The position numbers were made by a program, and so were the translations under genes. A DNA stretch of 64,000 bases from assembly GCA_013214355.1 (NCBI GenBank), contig JABSSL010000016.1, forward strand, positions 1 through 64,000. The letters are read 5' to 3'. This document shows, piece by piece, positions 62,275 to 64,000 of the stretch. The notes beneath the pieces are model-generated. The model saw nothing but the letters and a program-made list of their open reading frames with translations, made no database searches and had not been told where the DNA came from. Position 1 is the first letter of the stretch. The number at the start of each line of letters is the position of its first letter. The stretch is from Saprospiraceae bacterium (GTDB lineage Bacteria; Bacteroidota; Bacteroidia; Chitinophagales; Saprospiraceae).

Positions 62275-62901
62275 ATGAAAAAATCACTACTACTTCTATT
62301 CCTGGCCGTTGGTGCGATGAGCATGTTATTCATGGCCATGCAGTACTATCAATCTGTTGATGCAGGTGTCTTAGAAACAAAACCTGCCAGTAGCTCTGCT
62401 ATTTACCTATTCTTTTTCTATATCCACATTTCGGGAGGGCTGGTTGGGATGTTAATTGGCCCTTTCCAATTTATCTCTAGTTGGAGAAGAAAATACCCGA
62501 AGCTGCACCGGGGGTTGGGAACAGCTTACTATGCTGGCATTTTCAGCAGTGGCTTTGCGGGCCTATGTATTGCCCCTTTTGCGATGGGTGGCGCCGTGTC
62601 CCAGACGGGGTTCTTTACCCTTGGACTAGTTTGGCTCTTTGTTACTGGCATGGGATTGAGGACGATCCTACAAGGTAGATATCGGGAACATGGCCAATGG
62701 ATGATCCGCAGCTATGCCCTGACCTTCGCCACGATTCCTCAGCGGACCTTGCTTTTGTTTGCGCTATTCACCCCAATTCCCTTCCTGGATCTTTATCGCT
62801 TATCAGCCTGGTTACCTTGGATATTGCAGCTGATCCTAGCTCAATGGATCATTAACATTCAGCGTCACAAGCAGCCGAACTTGGACCTTGCCATGTCTTA
62901 G
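62275..62901 (+). CDS. DUF2306 family membrane protein
   Basis: I start at MKKSLLLLFLAVG (62275), giving 208 residues with five or six TM helices. Conserved His residues at helix ends, for example YFHIHISGG-like (IYLFFFYIHISGGLVGM), KLHRGLGTAYY and YREHGQWMIRSYALTFA, match the DUF2306 pattern and could bind haem or a metal. The family function is unknown. The gene is divergent from the 7TM-AraC regulator, about 130 bp away, and is likely to be its target. Confidence 0.85.
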   Translation: MKKSLLLLFLAVGAMSMLFMAMQYYQSVDAGVLETKPASSSAIYLFFFYIHISGGLVGMLIGPFQFISSWRRKYPKLHRGLGTAYYAGIFSSGFAGLCIAPFAMGGAVSQTGFFTLGLVWLFVTGMGLRTILQGRYREHGQWMIRSYALTFATIPQRTLLLFALFTPIPFLDLYRLSAWLPWILQLILAQWIINIQRHKQPNLDLAMS

Positions 62902-63317
62902 GAAAGCTTTGGATGTGGGTTGGTCAAAATTTTGGCAATCTGGAAGTTTTGTATTCTCCAAAAATGGAGGGTTCATATATCGTACAAAAGTGCACGAAAA
63001 TCCCACCTGGATATCTGGCCATGCATATATTGTCACGCTGTGACAGGTGCCTGGACTGACGGCTTTGAGTTAAGTAATCTTTGGCCAAACAACTCGCTAG
63101 GGGATAAATATACCTAGCCATGAATCCCGGTAAACCTGTGCACTTGGGTAAAGTATAAGTGTCCCGCCCCTCGAAATAATATCCAAAAAATGGTAAAGTT
63201 TAAGAAGCTAGCACCACATGATCTCGACCAACTCACTTCGGATGCCTAGCGCCGCCTGTCAGCCCCATCCGTCTAGCTGAACTTAGAGTCACTGTGGTTA
63301 ATTCAAGTGCAAAATAT
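62902..63317. other. 416-bp noncoding region with palindrome
   Basis: Short ORFs on both strands here overlap each other and lack homology or context, so I call none. The perfect palindrome TGTCAC-GCT-GTGACA lies at 63031-63045 and a hairpin GCTAGG/CCTAGC at 63096-63118. The first could be an operator; the second a terminator for DUF2306 is doubtful, being about 200 bp away. Confidence 0.35.
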
Positions 63318-64000
63318 TTACTTCAGTAAGTTTGTAAACTCGTCGATGGGGATTGGGCCAGCTCGTAAGATGGTATCCATGAAATCGATCAGAACGAAGT
63401 CCTCTCCAAGCCGTTCTTTTTCACTAGCCAGTAAATCAGTAAATTGTTTACCTCCTAAAAAATAGGAAGTCATCTGCATAGGAGAACGCATCAACCTACC
63501 CCAAAGACTCTTGGCAAACTGTGGCGCTAATAGTGAAGTTTCGGTGGAGAACTGCATGACTTGTTCTTGGCTCCAATTTTGGCAATGGACTTGTACCGAG
63601 GTATACGCCCGATTTGCATTCTCTAAGCGTTTTCTAAGATGAGCGAGTAAGGTGAGTTTGTTTTCTTTTTCCCAACCCGCATCAAGTAAAACCCGCTCTG
63701 TAAACGTAGCCCAGCCTTCGAAGTAAAGTCGATACGGGAAATATAAACGAACAGGATGTGGGCTTTCCCGACTAATCTTAATTTGCATATAGTGACCCGG
63801 AAATAACTCGTGGATCACGATCATCCGATTAAAAGGTTTATTAAAAGATGACCAAAACTCTTTCTGTTCTTGAGCGGGTAAGGTATCTGGGATGGAGGGT
63901 AGATACAAGGTGGTTAAGGGGTTGGGCGCAAAAGGAGGGGCGCTTTCTACCCAGCCTATCCTAGCAGCTGGACCAGCACTTTCCGGGGCAGATTTTATTT
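63318..64000 (-). CDS. DUF885 family metallopeptidase-like protein (N-terminal part outside window)
   Basis: The frame is open to the end of the window, so only the C-terminal 226 residues are seen. The zinc-type motif HELFPGHYMQ is the HExxPGH of DUF885. Upstream in the frame are ESAGPAARIGWVESAPPFAP and LYLPSIPDT, typical of the region before it, and FEGWATFTERVLLDAGW is the conserved glutamate segment after it. The end RAGPIPIDEFTNLLK is also typical, so the C-terminus is complete. Such proteins are exported lipoprotein-like peptidases or hydrolases; the substrate is not known. Confidence 0.9.
   Translation of the reverse strand, partial: IKSAPESAGPAARIGWVESAPPFAPNPLTTLYLPSIPDTLPAQEQKEFWSSFNKPFNRMIVIHELFPGHYMQIKISRESPHPVRLYFPYRLYFEGWATFTERVLLDAGWEKENKLTLLAHLRKRLENANRAYTSVQVHCQNWSQEQVMQFSTETSLLAPQFAKSLWGRLMRSPMQMTSYFLGGKQFTDLLASEKERLGEDFVLIDFMDTILRAGPIPIDEFTNLLK

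Noticed and set aside
62920-63121. Overlapping 65-codon frames on both strands
   Set aside because: They lie almost exactly opposite each other, show no family features and have no context.
1-64000. CRISPR arrays, tRNA, rRNA, phage genes, complete insertion sequences
   Set aside because: I looked for regular spacer-repeat arrays, tRNA cloverleafs and transposase motifs and found none; the FN3 and 120-residue repeats are protein repeats.

Overview
The window looks like a chromosomal segment of a Bacteroidota member, most plausibly a marine member of the order Saprospirales (Lewinella-like). Pointers are: five proteins with C-terminal type IX secretion (T9SS) sorting domains, a SusC/TonB-type receptor with a carboxypeptidase-like N-terminal domain, LytS/LytR-type and hybrid two-component kinases, MacB/FtsX-type permeases of the Bacteroidota kind, weak or absent Shine-Dalgarno sequences, and repeated exact copies of the Bacteroidota -7 promoter box TAnnTTTG. 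No rRNA, tRNA, CRISPR array, prophage or complete insertion sequence was seen.

Layout. 1-1738: 3' part of a large secreted FN3/T9SS protein. 1836-5932 (-): operon of an MBL-fold hydrolase, a GMC dehydrogenase with a cysteine cluster, its small Tat/lipoprotein partner, and a gamma-carbonic-anhydrase-like protein. 6121-13211: methyltransferase, outer-membrane barrel, DinB-like protein, MacB-type permease, Prc protease and a small exported protein. 13523-17608 (+): helical unknown protein and a Tat-exported GH78-like glycosidase. 17695-19020: S41 peptidase. 19249-29454: the most coherent unit, a TetR-controlled operon of acyl-CoA ligase, TonB receptor, penicillin-acylase-family amidase, enoyl-CoA isomerase and acyl-CoA dehydrogenase; it reads as an uptake-and-degradation route for N-acylated (fatty amide) molecules. 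29665-37439: lipocalin-like protein, AraC regulator, LEA-like repeat protein, a frameshifted and an intact T9SS protein, a structured RNA candidate, a 162-bp MITE and a Nudix hydrolase. 37551-42491: redox lipoprotein and a LytS/LytR pair whose regulator carries an in-frame TAG. 42990-46333: two T9SS cargo genes, the first built of four 120-residue repeats. 46427-52558: OmpA lipoprotein and two tandem paralogous hybrid kinases. 52810-59741: glycan/nucleoside hydrolases (nucleoside hydrolase, GH140-like, GH92), a serine beta-lactamase-fold hydrolase and a DUF2141 protein. 59892-62901: DUF1016 nuclease, a membrane-anchored AraC regulator, a DUF2306 protein. 63318-64000: 5'-truncated DUF885 metallopeptidase-like gene.

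The main points worth a second look are: (1) the acyl-amide operon with its two matching TGAG-N5-CTCA operators, one lying in the promoter spacer; (2) a three-way-junction RNA ending in a U-tract just upstream of a T9SS gene; (3) an intact LytTR C-terminus separated from its gene by a single TAG; (4) a T9SS gene broken by a 32-bp segment bounded by 7-bp direct repeats; (5) a pair of identical box-plus-terminator units; (6) a MITE with a TTA target duplication; and (7) a decayed AraC fragment flanking the DUF1016 nuclease gene. All functional statements rest on motif recognition by eye; no database search was possible.
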